Shown here piece by piece: positions 1-7,308 of a DNA stretch of 54,821 nucleotides. Both the position numbers and the translations under genes were made by a program. Below the pieces are notes generated by a model. It was not told where the DNA came from and searched no databases. It saw only the letters and a program-made list of their open reading frames with translations. Positions within the stretch are counted from its first letter, which is position 1. Each line of letters starts with the position of its first letter. The DNA comes from DATGKK01 sp035294725 (GTDB lineage Bacteria > Actinomycetota > Acidimicrobiia > Acidimicrobiales > Bog-793): the NCBI GenBank assembly GCA_035294725.1, contig DATGKK010000065.1:1-54821 (forward strand), in the 5' to 3' direction.

Positions 1-15
1 CGCGGGTCGGGGCGC

Positions 16-21
16 TACAGT
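16..21 (+). promoter_or_regulatory. Candidate -10 element of the tRNA-Leu gene
   Basis: The hexamer TACAGT fits the actinobacterial -10 pattern TAnnnT and lies 35 bases before the mature tRNA. No clear -35 is visible, and the upstream region is cut by the window edge. Inference only. Confidence 0.35.
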
Positions 22-56
22 GTTCGGGCCCCGGGATGAGACCCGTGGACCGCTTC

Positions 57-143
57 GTCGGAGTGGCGGAATAGGCAGACGCGCTAGGTTGAGGGCCTAG
101 TCCTCGCAAGAGGGTGGGGGTTCAAGTCCCCCCTCCGACACCA
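57..143 (+). tRNA. tRNA-Leu, anticodon GAG, CCA encoded
   Basis: A full class II cloverleaf can be drawn. The acceptor stem pairs GTCGGAG (57-63) with CTCCGAC (133-139), followed by discriminator A140 and an encoded CCA (141-143). The anticodon stem CTAGG/CCTAG (84-88, 96-100) encloses a loop with anticodon GAG at 91-93, which reads CUC/CUU leucine codons. A long variable arm (CCTC-GCAA-GAGG) and a T arm with TTCAAGT complete it. The 3' end is duplicated at 2131-2145, so the gene is also a likely integration site that kept its function. Confidence 0.97.
128..142 (+). repeat. Left attachment repeat (attL-like) inside tRNA-Leu 3' end
   Basis: The 15 bases CCCCCCTCCGACACC are repeated exactly, in the same orientation, at 2131-2145. 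A tRNA 3'-end direct repeat of this size is the usual scar of site-specific integration into a tRNA gene. Confidence 0.7.
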
Positions 144-149
144 GGCGTT

Positions 150-1345
150 GCGCCACGCGGCGCCAGGCGTGCCCGCAGGGTGCGGTCCTTGGCCTCCCAG
201 GTAAGCGGCGGGCCTAGTGCCTCGTAGATGGTGTGGCGCTGGACGGCCGTGGCCCGCCCCAGCCGCTCGGCTAGGCGGGCGGCGTCAGCCAGCGCCGAGC
301 GGAACTCCTCGGCCAACAGTCCTGCCGCGTGGGGCGGGGTGGCTTCGCGAAGAGCGGCCGCGCGCTCGGCCCCGGTAGCGCCGGTCGAGGGAGGCGTAGC
401 TCTCGGGCGACAGACCCGCCTCGAACGCCTCGGCCAGCCTGGCCAGCTTGCGGACGATCTCGGACATGCGTGCCTGCGCGGCGGCGATGCGGGCCTGCTC
501 CTCGGGTGTGGGGCCGCAGCGAGCAGCCAGCTCGGCGGCTGTGGCCTGCCGTGCTTCGGAGGCCAGGGCCTCGGCCAGCCACTCGTCCACCAGGCTCACC
601 GGGACAGCCTCGTGCAGGTACACCGAGGACGGGTGCCCGGGGGAGGACTCCAGCCTGGTGGGGCAGCGGTAGTAGGAGTGGGACTGGCGAATTGTGCCTT
701 GCATGACCGTCCGCAGGCCCCGCAGCGGAGGAGCCCCCTGAGCTGGTAGTCACGGTCGCCTTGGTGGGCAGGTCGCACTCCGGCCGGGCGAGCCCTGGCG
801 GCAATCCGGGCCGCTACGACCGCGACCAGCTCCTCGCTCACCAGGGCGGGTTGGGCGATGCCCGTCGTGCGGACCCATTCCTCCTCGTTGGCCCGCCGCT
901 GGTGTGTCGTGTAGCCGGCGGCCACGTCGGGCGGGTCCACCAGAGCCTCGTGGCGGGGCTGGCGACCCCAGACCTGGCGGCCGGTGTAGCGGGGGTTGGT
1001 GAGGATGGCCCTGACGGCCGACTCGACCCAGCCCTCCTGGTGTCGGTGGCGGTTGCGGGGCGGGTCATGGGCGGAGGGAGAGGATACGCCCTCCCGGTCC
1101 AAGGCCTTGGCGATGCCGGCGCAACTGTCCCCGTCGGCGTAGGGGCGAAGGTGCGGGCGACGACGGGTGCCGCCTCGGGGTCAGGCTCCAGGCGGTGGAG
1201 TCACTGGCCGCCGCCGGCCTTGCCCGGGTTGGGGCGGGGACCGGCGTCGGCTAGACGGTAGCCGCAGGGAGGCCGCCCTCCGAGGAAGCGGCCGTCGGTG
1301 GGGGCCTTCGGCGCTGCTTCCTGCGGCTTCGGGTAGCGCACCGGC
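150..1345 (-). pseudogene. Serine site-specific recombinase, broken and lacking the catalytic domain
   Basis: Read on the minus strand, successive fragments match the Recombinase and zinc-ribbon portion of large serine recombinases: GRPPCGYRLADAGPRPNP near 1240, LEPDPEAAPVVAR near 1170, SAVRAILTNPRYTGRQVW near 1020, the ribbon start LLRCGACGR near 720, and a C-terminal piece ending near 150. They lie in different frames. I see an in-frame TGA at 1201-1203, where the flanking fragments otherwise continue in frame, and frameshifts near 1142, near 706 and between about 390 and 320. The N-terminal resolvase domain with the nucleophilic serine is absent; vapB begins just beyond. It is clearly non-functional as it stands. 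Confidence 0.85.
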
Positions 1346-1354
1346 GCCGGTGCG

Positions 1355-1360
1355 TATGCT
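1355..1360 (+). promoter_or_regulatory. Candidate -10 element of vapBC
   Basis: TATGCT ends 6 bases before the vapB ATG at 1367, the geometry of a leaderless transcript. There is no Shine-Dalgarno sequence before the ATG, which fits. Confidence 0.45.
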
Positions 1361-1366
1361 ACTTGT

Positions 1367-1600
1367 ATGCGGACCAAGGAGCGAGTGACGGTGACGATCC
1401 CCAGCGACGTGCTGATCGCTGCGAGGCGCGACGTGCAGTCCGGGGCGGCCACCTCGGTGAGCGCGTGGATCACCGAGGCGGCCGAGGCCAAAGCTCGCAG
1501 GGAGAGCCTGAGCGACGTGCTGGCCGACCTCGCCAACGAGACGGGTGGCCCGCTCACCGACGAGGAGCGGCAGTGGGCGAGGCAGCAGTTGACCCGATAG
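1367..1600 (+). CDS. vapB: VapB-type antitoxin
   Basis: This 77-residue protein would bind and neutralise the downstream PIN toxin and autoregulate the operon. The N-terminal half (VTVTIPSDVLIAARRDVQSG) looks like a ribbon-helix-helix DNA-binding segment: a short strand followed by two helices. The charged, helical C-terminus would bind the toxin. The ATG at 1367 follows a TATGCT hexamer by 6 bases, so the mRNA is probably leaderless. The gene overlaps vapC by 28 bases, the usual arrangement. Its survival in a decayed element fits addictive maintenance. The family call rests on size, context and the RHH-like pattern rather than on a strong signature. Confidence 0.78.
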   Translation: MRTKERVTVTIPSDVLIAARRDVQSGAATSVSAWITEAAEAKARRESLSDVLADLANETGGPLTDEERQWARQQLTR

Positions 1601-1953
1601 TCCTCGACGCTGGGGCCCTCATCGCCGTCGAGCGGGGCGATCGGGCGGTTATAGCCCTTTGCGCCGAGAGCGCGTTCGTCGTCGTCCCCGCTGGCGTCAT
1701 CGGTCAGGTGTGGCGCGACGGGGCCCGTCAAGTACGCGTCGGCCGACTCGTGAACGCCACCGGGACGGTTATCGAGCACCTCGATCTCGCGGTCGCCAAG
1801 TCTGCCGGCGCCCTGTGCGGTCGAGCAGGGACCTCGGACGTGATCGACGCTACCGTCGTTCTCGGAGCCCGAGCCCACCGCGCTCGGGTGGTCACCAGCG
1901 ACCGTGCCGATATCGCCCGTCTCGACCCGGCTGTACGTGTGATCGATTGTTGA
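1573..1953 (+). CDS. vapC: VapC-type PIN-domain ribonuclease toxin
   Basis: This 126-residue PIN domain is expected to be a Mg2+-dependent RNase that cleaves tRNA or rRNA. The first motif is PIVLDAGALIAVERGD with Asp12. The later acidic positions are in SDVIDATVV and VVTSDRADI, so the usual cluster of PIN aspartates is present and the toxin looks intact. The start chosen is GTG 1573, which lies inside vapB and gives a normal-length N-terminus; longer versions of the frame have no PIN similarity. It is translationally coupled to vapB and is the last intact gene of the tRNA-bounded element. Confidence 0.85.
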   Translation: MGEAAVDPIVLDAGALIAVERGDRAVIALCAESAFVVVPAGVIGQVWRDGARQVRVGRLVNATGTVIEHLDLAVAKSAGALCGRAGTSDVIDATVVLGARAHRARVVTSDRADIARLDPAVRVIDC

Positions 1954-2480
1954 GCGGCCAGCCAGAGCCGCGTTGGGCGCCGAAGCCGGGGACCGGGGCT
2001 CCGGTCGATGAAGCCGTCACGGGCTTCGACCTCCAGGTGTTCCCACCACCGGCTCAGGCGACGCTCGACAACCTTCAAGCTGCCTTCTCCCACACTTGGT
2101 CGAGGGAGAAGAAGGCTGTGGAAGAGCGTGCCCCCCTCCGACACCGAACAAGTTCGACTAATGGCTTAAGTATGGAGCCCAGTGGAGGCGTGCCGGGGTG
2201 CTCTCCTCGTGTCTCCTCTCGCGATCAACTCGCGGGCATCGGTCAGAGCCTCGAATCTGAGCGCTCCCGCACGCTGACGAACGGCGGAGCGACGGCCGGC
2301 AGGTGCGAGGGAATCCGAGGTTGCGAGCTTCGCGCAGGCTGCCCGGTGGTCCCGACAGGTGCCGCCCGGACGAGGCGCCAACCCCGAAGCGGGGGAGCAG
2401 TTGCCCGGTCGCCCGGACCGGCGAGCCTCTCCCGGGGCCGGCCCGCAGCTCGCGTCGCCCGCGAGGGGGCGTTGTCCGCC
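1954..2480. other. Gene-poor stretch at the right edge of the integrated element
   Basis: I find no convincing gene in these 527 bases. Open frames on both strands lack recognisable domains and look like GC-driven chance frames. The attR-like repeat lies at 2131-2145, followed by a small inverted repeat (CGAAC-AA-GTTCG, 2145-2156). The sequence after the repeat is presumably old chromosomal flank. Confidence 0.5.
2131..2145 (+). repeat. Right attachment repeat (attR-like)
   Basis: This is an exact 15-base copy of tRNA-Leu positions 128-142. The preceding and following bases differ from the tRNA (G before, G after), so the shared core is exactly 15 bases. No other part of a tRNA is present here. 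Confidence 0.7.
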
Positions 2481-4784
2481 CTACGCCGTTGCGGCGGCGA
2501 TGGCCCGCCAGACCCGCTCGGGCGTGCAGGGCATGTCGATGTGGGTGACCCCGAGATGGGAGAGGGCGTCGACCACGGCGTTGTGGATCGCCGGCGTCGA
2601 GCCGATCGTGCCCGACTCGCCGATCCCCTTCGCCCCGAGGGGATTGCGGGGGCTGTCGGTCTCGGTGTTGGAGACCTCGAAGCTCGGCAGCTCGCTCGCA
2701 GCGGGGACGAGGTAGTCCATGAGGGTGGTCGTGAGCGGGTTCCCCTCCTCGTCGTACTGCACCCACTCGTACAGCGCCTGGGCCGCTCCCTGCGCGATGC
2801 CGCCGTGCTGCTGGCCGTTCACGAGCAAGGGGTTGAGGATCCTCCCGCAGTCGTCGACGGCGACGTGGCGCTGCATGACCACCCCGCCCGTCTCGGTGTC
2901 CACCTCGACGACCGAGACGTGGGCGCCGAAGGGGAAGGTCGAGTTGCCGCCATCGAAGTCGCCCTCGTGGCGGAGAGGACCCGGCTCGAGGCCAGCTGGG
3001 AGCCGCTCCGGGTCCCGTGAGGCCGCCGCGAGCTCGGCCCAGGAGATCGGCCGGTCCGGCACGCCGGCCACGTGAAGCCCGTCGCTTCCGACGACGACGT
3101 CAGCGGGGCTCGCCTCGAGGAGGTGGGCAGCGATCTGCCGGGCTCGTCCGAGCACCTCGGTCGAAGCCGCGTGCACCGCGTTGCCGGCCGTCTGGAGCGA
3201 CCGGGAGCCCATAGTGCCGGCCCCCCGCGGCACCGCCGCGGTGTCGGAGTTGACGAGCCGGATCCGCTCCATCGGGATGCCGAGCACGTCGCTCGCGATC
3301 ATGGCGAAGGCGGTGTGGTGACCTTGACCGTGGACGCTCGTGCCGACCTCCATCGTCGCCGTACCGTCCTCGTGGACTTCGACCGCCCCGTACTCGGTGT
3401 GCAGCCCGAGGGGCGCCGTGACCTCGACGTAGGCCGAGACGCCGATCCCGAGCTGCACCCGGTCTCCGGCGGCCCGCCGGCGCGCCTGCTCCTCGCGCAG
3501 GGACGCGTACCCCGCCGCCTGGAGTGCGGCATCGAGGGCCTTCGCGTACTCCCCGGAGTCGTAGGCGCCGCCGGTCGTGGTCGTGAGCGGGAAGGCGTCA
3601 GGGGCGAGGAAGTTGCGCCGCCGGAGCTCGGCCGGATCGATCGCAAGCTGGTCCGCAGCGACGTCGAGGACTCGCTCGATGAGCTGGGTGGCCTCCGGCC
3701 GCCCGGCGCCCCGGTACGCGCCGACCGGCGTCGTGTTGGTCACGACCGCGCTTGCCTGGAAGCGGACCTTCGGGATGTCGTAGACACCGACCGACATGAG
3801 CTGGGTGAGAAGGGGCAGCGCGGCACCGATGGCGGGATAGGCGCCGGCGTTCGCGACGACCGTGGCCTCGAGGCCGGTGATCCGGCCCTCACGGGTGAGC
3901 CCCAGCTTGGCCGTCATGGAGTAGTCCCGGCCATGCACGAGGGTCACCATGTCCTCCGAGCGGGTCTCGGTCCACTTGACGGGACGGCCGAGCCGCATTG
4001 CCGCCGCCGCGGCCACGAGGTACTCGACGTACAGCGCCGCCTTCGGACCGAAGCCCCCGCCAACCCACGGGCAGGCCACGCGCACCGAGCTGGGGTCGAG
4101 GCCGAGCGCTCCCGCGATGGCCGGCTGGATCGAGTGCGGAGCCTGGTGCGAGACCCAGCAGGTGATGCCACCCTCCGGCTCGCCCGGCACCATGAGGCAG
4201 CCGTTCGGCTCCATCGGTGCCCCGGCGAGCCGCTGGCTCACCATCTGGAGCTCCGCCACCACCTCCGCGGTCTCGAGCGGGTCCTCGTCCCCGCCAAGGG
4301 AGGTCCCGAAGCAGACGTTGCTCCCGGCCTCGGGGAAGAGCAGGGGGGCGTCGGAGGCAAGGGCGGCGACCGCCGAGACGACCGCCGGGAGGGGCTCGAC
4401 GTCGGCCACGACCGCCTCCGCGGCGTCCACCGCCTGGGCAGAGGTCTCGGCGACGACGGCTGCGAGGAGGTCGCCGACGTAGCGGACCCGCTCGCGGGCG
4501 AACACCGGCCGGTTGAAGGTGTCCGGGACGAGCGGGAAGCCCTGCACCGGCTGGAGGCCGAGATCGTCTCCCCCGGCGTGGTAGACGGCGAGCACGCCGG
4601 GCATGGCCTGCGCCTCCTCCACGTCGACCGAGCGAAGCAGGCCGTGGGCGACGGTGGAGCGGACAAAGACGACGTGCGTCGTGGCGGGCGCCTCGAGGTC
4701 GTCGACGTACTTCCCCGCCCCGGTCACCAGTGCCGGGTCCTCCAGTCGAAGCACACGATTGCCCAGGATCGAACCGCTCGGCAT
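2481..4784 (-). CDS. Xanthine dehydrogenase/CO dehydrogenase-family molybdopterin-binding large subunit
   Basis: This 767-residue protein belongs to the molybdenum hydroxylase large-subunit family, which hydroxylates aldehydes or N-heterocycles and normally works with an FeS and an FAD subunit. Visible motifs are GGGFGPKAALYVEYL and AYRGAGRPEA in the cofactor-binding half, and GAKGIGESGTIG near the C-terminus, which holds the catalytic Glu of the family. The AYRGAGR loop is not the AYRCSFR loop of true aerobic CO dehydrogenases, so CO oxidation is unlikely. ATG 4784 has GAGGAGG just upstream; longer upstream readings are spurious. No small or FAD subunit lies nearby. The gene follows the ornithine-cyclodeaminase-family gene by 94 bases on the same strand. 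The substrate is unknown. Confidence 0.85.
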   Translation of the reverse strand: MPSGSILGNRVLRLEDPALVTGAGKYVDDLEAPATTHVVFVRSTVAHGLLRSVDVEEAQAMPGVLAVYHAGGDDLGLQPVQGFPLVPDTFNRPVFARERVRYVGDLLAAVVAETSAQAVDAAEAVVADVEPLPAVVSAVAALASDAPLLFPEAGSNVCFGTSLGGDEDPLETAEVVAELQMVSQRLAGAPMEPNGCLMVPGEPEGGITCWVSHQAPHSIQPAIAGALGLDPSSVRVACPWVGGGFGPKAALYVEYLVAAAAAMRLGRPVKWTETRSEDMVTLVHGRDYSMTAKLGLTREGRITGLEATVVANAGAYPAIGAALPLLTQLMSVGVYDIPKVRFQASAVVTNTTPVGAYRGAGRPEATQLIERVLDVAADQLAIDPAELRRRNFLAPDAFPLTTTTGGAYDSGEYAKALDAALQAAGYASLREEQARRRAAGDRVQLGIGVSAYVEVTAPLGLHTEYGAVEVHEDGTATMEVGTSVHGQGHHTAFAMIASDVLGIPMERIRLVNSDTAAVPRGAGTMGSRSLQTAGNAVHAASTEVLGRARQIAAHLLEASPADVVVGSDGLHVAGVPDRPISWAELAAASRDPERLPAGLEPGPLRHEGDFDGGNSTFPFGAHVSVVEVDTETGGVVMQRHVAVDDCGRILNPLLVNGQQHGGIAQGAAQALYEWVQYDEEGNPLTTTLMDYLVPAASELPSFEVSNTETDSPRNPLGAKGIGESGTIGSTPAIHNAVVDALSHLGVTHIDMPCTPERVWRAIAAATA

Positions 4785-4813
4785 CAGCCTCGTCCTCCTC
4801 GTCGGCTGGCGAG

Positions 4814-4819
4814 AACATA
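4814..4819 (-). promoter_or_regulatory. Candidate -10 element for the molybdenum-subunit gene
   Basis: On the minus strand TATGTT lies about 30 bases before the ATG at 4784, leaving a short leader that includes the GAGGAGG ribosome-binding site. It would give the gene its own promoter inside the 94-base gap. No -35 is evident. Confidence 0.3.
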
Positions 4820-4878
4820 CCTTGCCCGCTCGAAGCGCTGCCGACACGCCCTTCTCCTCCCGGTGCCGCCGGCGGTGA

Positions 4879-5841
4879 CTAGCGGTCGAGGATGATCCCG
4901 CCGCTGCCACCGGCTCTGCGCAGCACGGCCGCCACAGCGGCGACGTCCTCGACCGCGTTGCCGGTGGACTTGTAGACGGTGACGTCGTCGGGCGACAGCC
5001 TCCCCGCGACCCCACCGCCGAGCACCTCCCCGAGATCGAGGAGCGCGCCGGGGTCGGTTCCGTGGAGCTCCTCGGCACCTGCCGGCGGCGCCTCGACGAC
5101 GGTGGCGCGGCTCTCGACCACGACCCGGGCTCTCTCGACGAGCTCGGGCGGGAGCTCCCGCCCGGTGCCGACCGAGCTGACGTGGGCGCCGGGGCCCACC
5201 CAGCGGTCCTCGACCACGGGGTGGCGGGCGTCGGTGCAGCAGAACACGACGCCGGCGCCGCGGACGGCCGCCTCGGCGGACTCGACTGCTCGACAGCCTG
5301 CTCCGAGGCGCCCGGCCAGGCGGGCGGCCGCGGCGGGGTCCCGGGACCAGAGCCGCGCCTGCATCTCGGGGCGGAGGTGGCGCCACGCGGCGACGTGCGC
5401 CTCGGCCTGGACCCCGGCGCCGAGGACGGCGGTTGGGCCGGCGTCCTCGCGGGCGAGCGCGCTGGCCGCGATGGCGGCCGTCATGGCGGTCCGGACGGCG
5501 GTGACGTAGGTCCCGTCCATGAGCGCCACCGGCGTCCCGGTTGAAGGGTCGAAGGCGGCCAGCAGCGCCTGATGGGTCGGCACGTTGCTCCCCCCGTTGC
5601 CCGGGTAGACCGTGACGAGCTTGGCCGCCATGCCGAGGCCCTCCACGTAGCCGGGCATGGCGGCGAGCAGGCCCGCAGGCGCGACGGCGGCGATCCTCGG
5701 GGGGACGGCGGCACGGCCCTCGCTGAGGGCGACGAGCGCCTCGCGGAGGGCGGCTGCGAGCTCGTCGAGATCGAGGAGCCGGCGGACCTCGGACTCGGAG
5801 AACCAGCGCAGCTCGGCGTTCACGGGCTTGAGCTCCCGCAC
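4879..5841 (-). CDS. Ornithine cyclodeaminase / mu-crystallin family protein
   Basis: This protein of about 320 residues has the NAD(P)-binding signature VLGAGVQAEAHVAAW in the middle and the family segments GYVEGLGMAAKLVTVYPGN, VSSVGTGRELPPELVERA and YKSTGNAVEDVAA. The family includes ornithine cyclodeaminase, alanine dehydrogenase and ketimine reductases, so the precise reaction cannot be assigned. I chose GTG 5841 because the length then fits the family and an AGGTGG lies just upstream. GTG 5823 with GGGAG before it is equally possible. It is divergent from lldD and upstream of the molybdenum-subunit gene on the same strand, suggesting a small catabolic unit. Confidence 0.82.
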   Translation of the reverse strand: MRELKPVNAELRWFSESEVRRLLDLDELAAALREALVALSEGRAAVPPRIAAVAPAGLLAAMPGYVEGLGMAAKLVTVYPGNGGSNVPTHQALLAAFDPSTGTPVALMDGTYVTAVRTAMTAAIAASALAREDAGPTAVLGAGVQAEAHVAAWRHLRPEMQARLWSRDPAAAARLAGRLGAGCRAVESAEAAVRGAGVVFCCTDARHPVVEDRWVGPGAHVSSVGTGRELPPELVERARVVVESRATVVEAPPAGAEELHGTDPGALLDLGEVLGGGVAGRLSPDDVTVYKSTGNAVEDVAAVAAVLRRAGGSGGIILDR

Positions 5842-5968
5842 GGGGCCACCTGGAACGAAGCGGCGCTCGTGCCGTCGAACCCACGGCCGGCGGCGGCGGC
5901 GCCTTCGAGCACGCCCGAGGCTACCTTGCCCAGCCCGCTGTCCAGGGCTCGCCGGGTAGAAACGGACC

Positions 5969-7186
5969 ATGACCAGAAGACGCCTCCCACGCTGGTCCGA
6001 GCTCGCCCCGCTGCTGCGGCCGCGCCGGCCGGCGCTCAGCCCGACGGGCCGGAGGCTCGCCGGAGTCGCCTCCATCTCGGACCTGCGCGAGGCGGCGAAG
6101 CGGAGAGCGCCGAGGGGGGTCTTCGACTACACCGACGGCGCCGCAGCAGACGAGGTGACCCTCCGCAGGATGCGCGAGGCCTGGGGGCGGGTCGAGTTCC
6201 GGCCGAACGTGCTACGCGACGTCTCGGCGATCGACACCTCGGCCGAGCTGCTCGGGGCGAGGTCCGCCCTGCCGCTCGCCTTCGCGCCGACCGGGTTCAC
6301 ACGGATGATGCACACCGAGGGCGAGGGCGCCGTTGGCCGCGTGGCAGGACGGGTCGGCATCCCCTATGCCCTCTCGACGGTCGGGACGACCTCGATCGAG
6401 CGCCTGCGCGAGGAGGCACCGGGCACGCGGCTGTGGTTCCAGCTGTACTTGTGGCGCGACCGTGCGGCGAGCCGGGACTTCGTCGAGCGCGCGGCCGCGG
6501 CCGGCTACGAGGCGATCGTCCTCACGGTCGACACGCCGCTGTCGGGACCGAGGCTTCGCGACACCCGCAACGGGCTCACGATCCCGCCCACGCTCACGGT
6601 CCGGACCTTCCTCGACGGAGCCCGCAAGCTCGGGTGGTGGTTCGACCTGCTCACGACCGAGCCGCTCAGCTTCGCCTCCCTCTCCTACTTCGGGGGCGAG
6701 CCGGCGCAGCTCGTCTCGAAGATGTTCGACCCCGCGGCGACGATCGCCGACGTGGAGTGGCTGCGCGAGGTCTGGAAGGGCCCGCTCGTCGTGAAGGGCG
6801 TGCAGAAGGAGGCCGACGCACAGGCGGTGGTCGACGCCGGTGCCGACGCCGTCGTCATCTCGAACCACGGCGGCCGCCAGCTCGACCGGGCGGGCCTGCC
6901 GCTCGAGCTGCTGCCGTCGATCCTCGAGGCGGTCGGAGGGAGGGCCGAGGTGTACCTCGACGGCGGCATCCTCTCCGGCGCCGACGTGGTGGCCGCCGTG
7001 GCGATGGGTGCGACGGGCTGCCTCGTCGGCCGGGCCTACCTCTACGGGCTGATGGCAGGCGGAGAGAGGGGGGTCGAGAAGGCGGCCGAGCTCCTCGCCG
7101 GCGAGGTGCGCACGACGATGGCGCTTCTCGGGGCGAGGTCCGTGGCCGAGCTCTCCCCGGAGATGGTCCGCCTCCGTCCCGCATGA
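5969..7186 (+). CDS. lldD: L-lactate dehydrogenase (FMN-dependent, LldD type)
   Basis: This 405-residue FMN-dependent alpha-hydroxy-acid dehydrogenase should oxidise L-lactate to pyruvate with electrons going to the quinone pool. As I recall the mycobacterial LldD2 sequence, it matches almost throughout, including the N-terminal extension (ELAPLLRPRRP), FAPTGFTRMMHTEGE, WFQLYLWRDR, the WWFDLLTTEPL segment and the active-site run VISNHGGRQLD with catalytic His300 and substrate-binding Arg303. DGGILSGADVVAA and VGRAYLYGLMAGGE form the phosphate-binding end of the barrel. No strong ribosome-binding site precedes ATG 5969; a TAGAAA hexamer 6 bases upstream suggests a leaderless start. Other hydroxy-acids remain possible as substrates. 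Confidence 0.9.
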   Translation: MTRRRLPRWSELAPLLRPRRPALSPTGRRLAGVASISDLREAAKRRAPRGVFDYTDGAAADEVTLRRMREAWGRVEFRPNVLRDVSAIDTSAELLGARSALPLAFAPTGFTRMMHTEGEGAVGRVAGRVGIPYALSTVGTTSIERLREEAPGTRLWFQLYLWRDRAASRDFVERAAAAGYEAIVLTVDTPLSGPRLRDTRNGLTIPPTLTVRTFLDGARKLGWWFDLLTTEPLSFASLSYFGGEPAQLVSKMFDPAATIADVEWLREVWKGPLVVKGVQKEADAQAVVDAGADAVVISNHGGRQLDRAGLPLELLPSILEAVGGRAEVYLDGGILSGADVVAAVAMGATGCLVGRAYLYGLMAGGERGVEKAAELLAGEVRTTMALLGARSVAELSPEMVRLRPA

Positions 7187-7308
7187 CGGGCGCTCCTGCG
7201 CGGCCGGGCGGCGCCGGTGGGAGGCGGTAGCGTCGCCTCCGCCCCGGGCATCGGGCCGGCGCCGACGGCCTGTGACGGTAGGTGTGGGGAGACAGGAGGT
7301 AGGACGAG

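Larger units (their letters stand above)
128..2145. mobile_element. Degenerate ~2-kb integrated element in tRNA-Leu carrying vapBC
   Basis: The segment is bounded by 15-base direct repeats of the tRNA-Leu 3' end. It holds a serine-recombinase pseudogene on the minus strand and an intact vapBC toxin-antitoxin pair on the plus strand, with nothing else recognisable. Most of the original element has presumably been deleted. The recombinase remnant need not be the enzyme that used the tRNA site, because tRNA 3'-end sites are more typical of tyrosine integrases, and none remains here. Confidence 0.6.

Noticed and set aside
1728..2144. 138-codon minus-strand frame covering the right end of the integrated element
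   Set aside because: It overlaps vapC antisense and has no recognisable domain. It might be a remnant of a lost gene, but nothing supports that.
2481..4784. Aerobic CO dehydrogenase large subunit (CoxL form I)
   Set aside because: The active-site loop reads AYRGAGR instead of AYRCSFR, and there are no coxM or coxS genes beside it.
3072..4895. 607-codon plus-strand frame antisense to the molybdenum-subunit gene
   Set aside because: The minus strand carries clear xanthine-dehydrogenase family motifs. This frame is Arg/Gly-rich with none.
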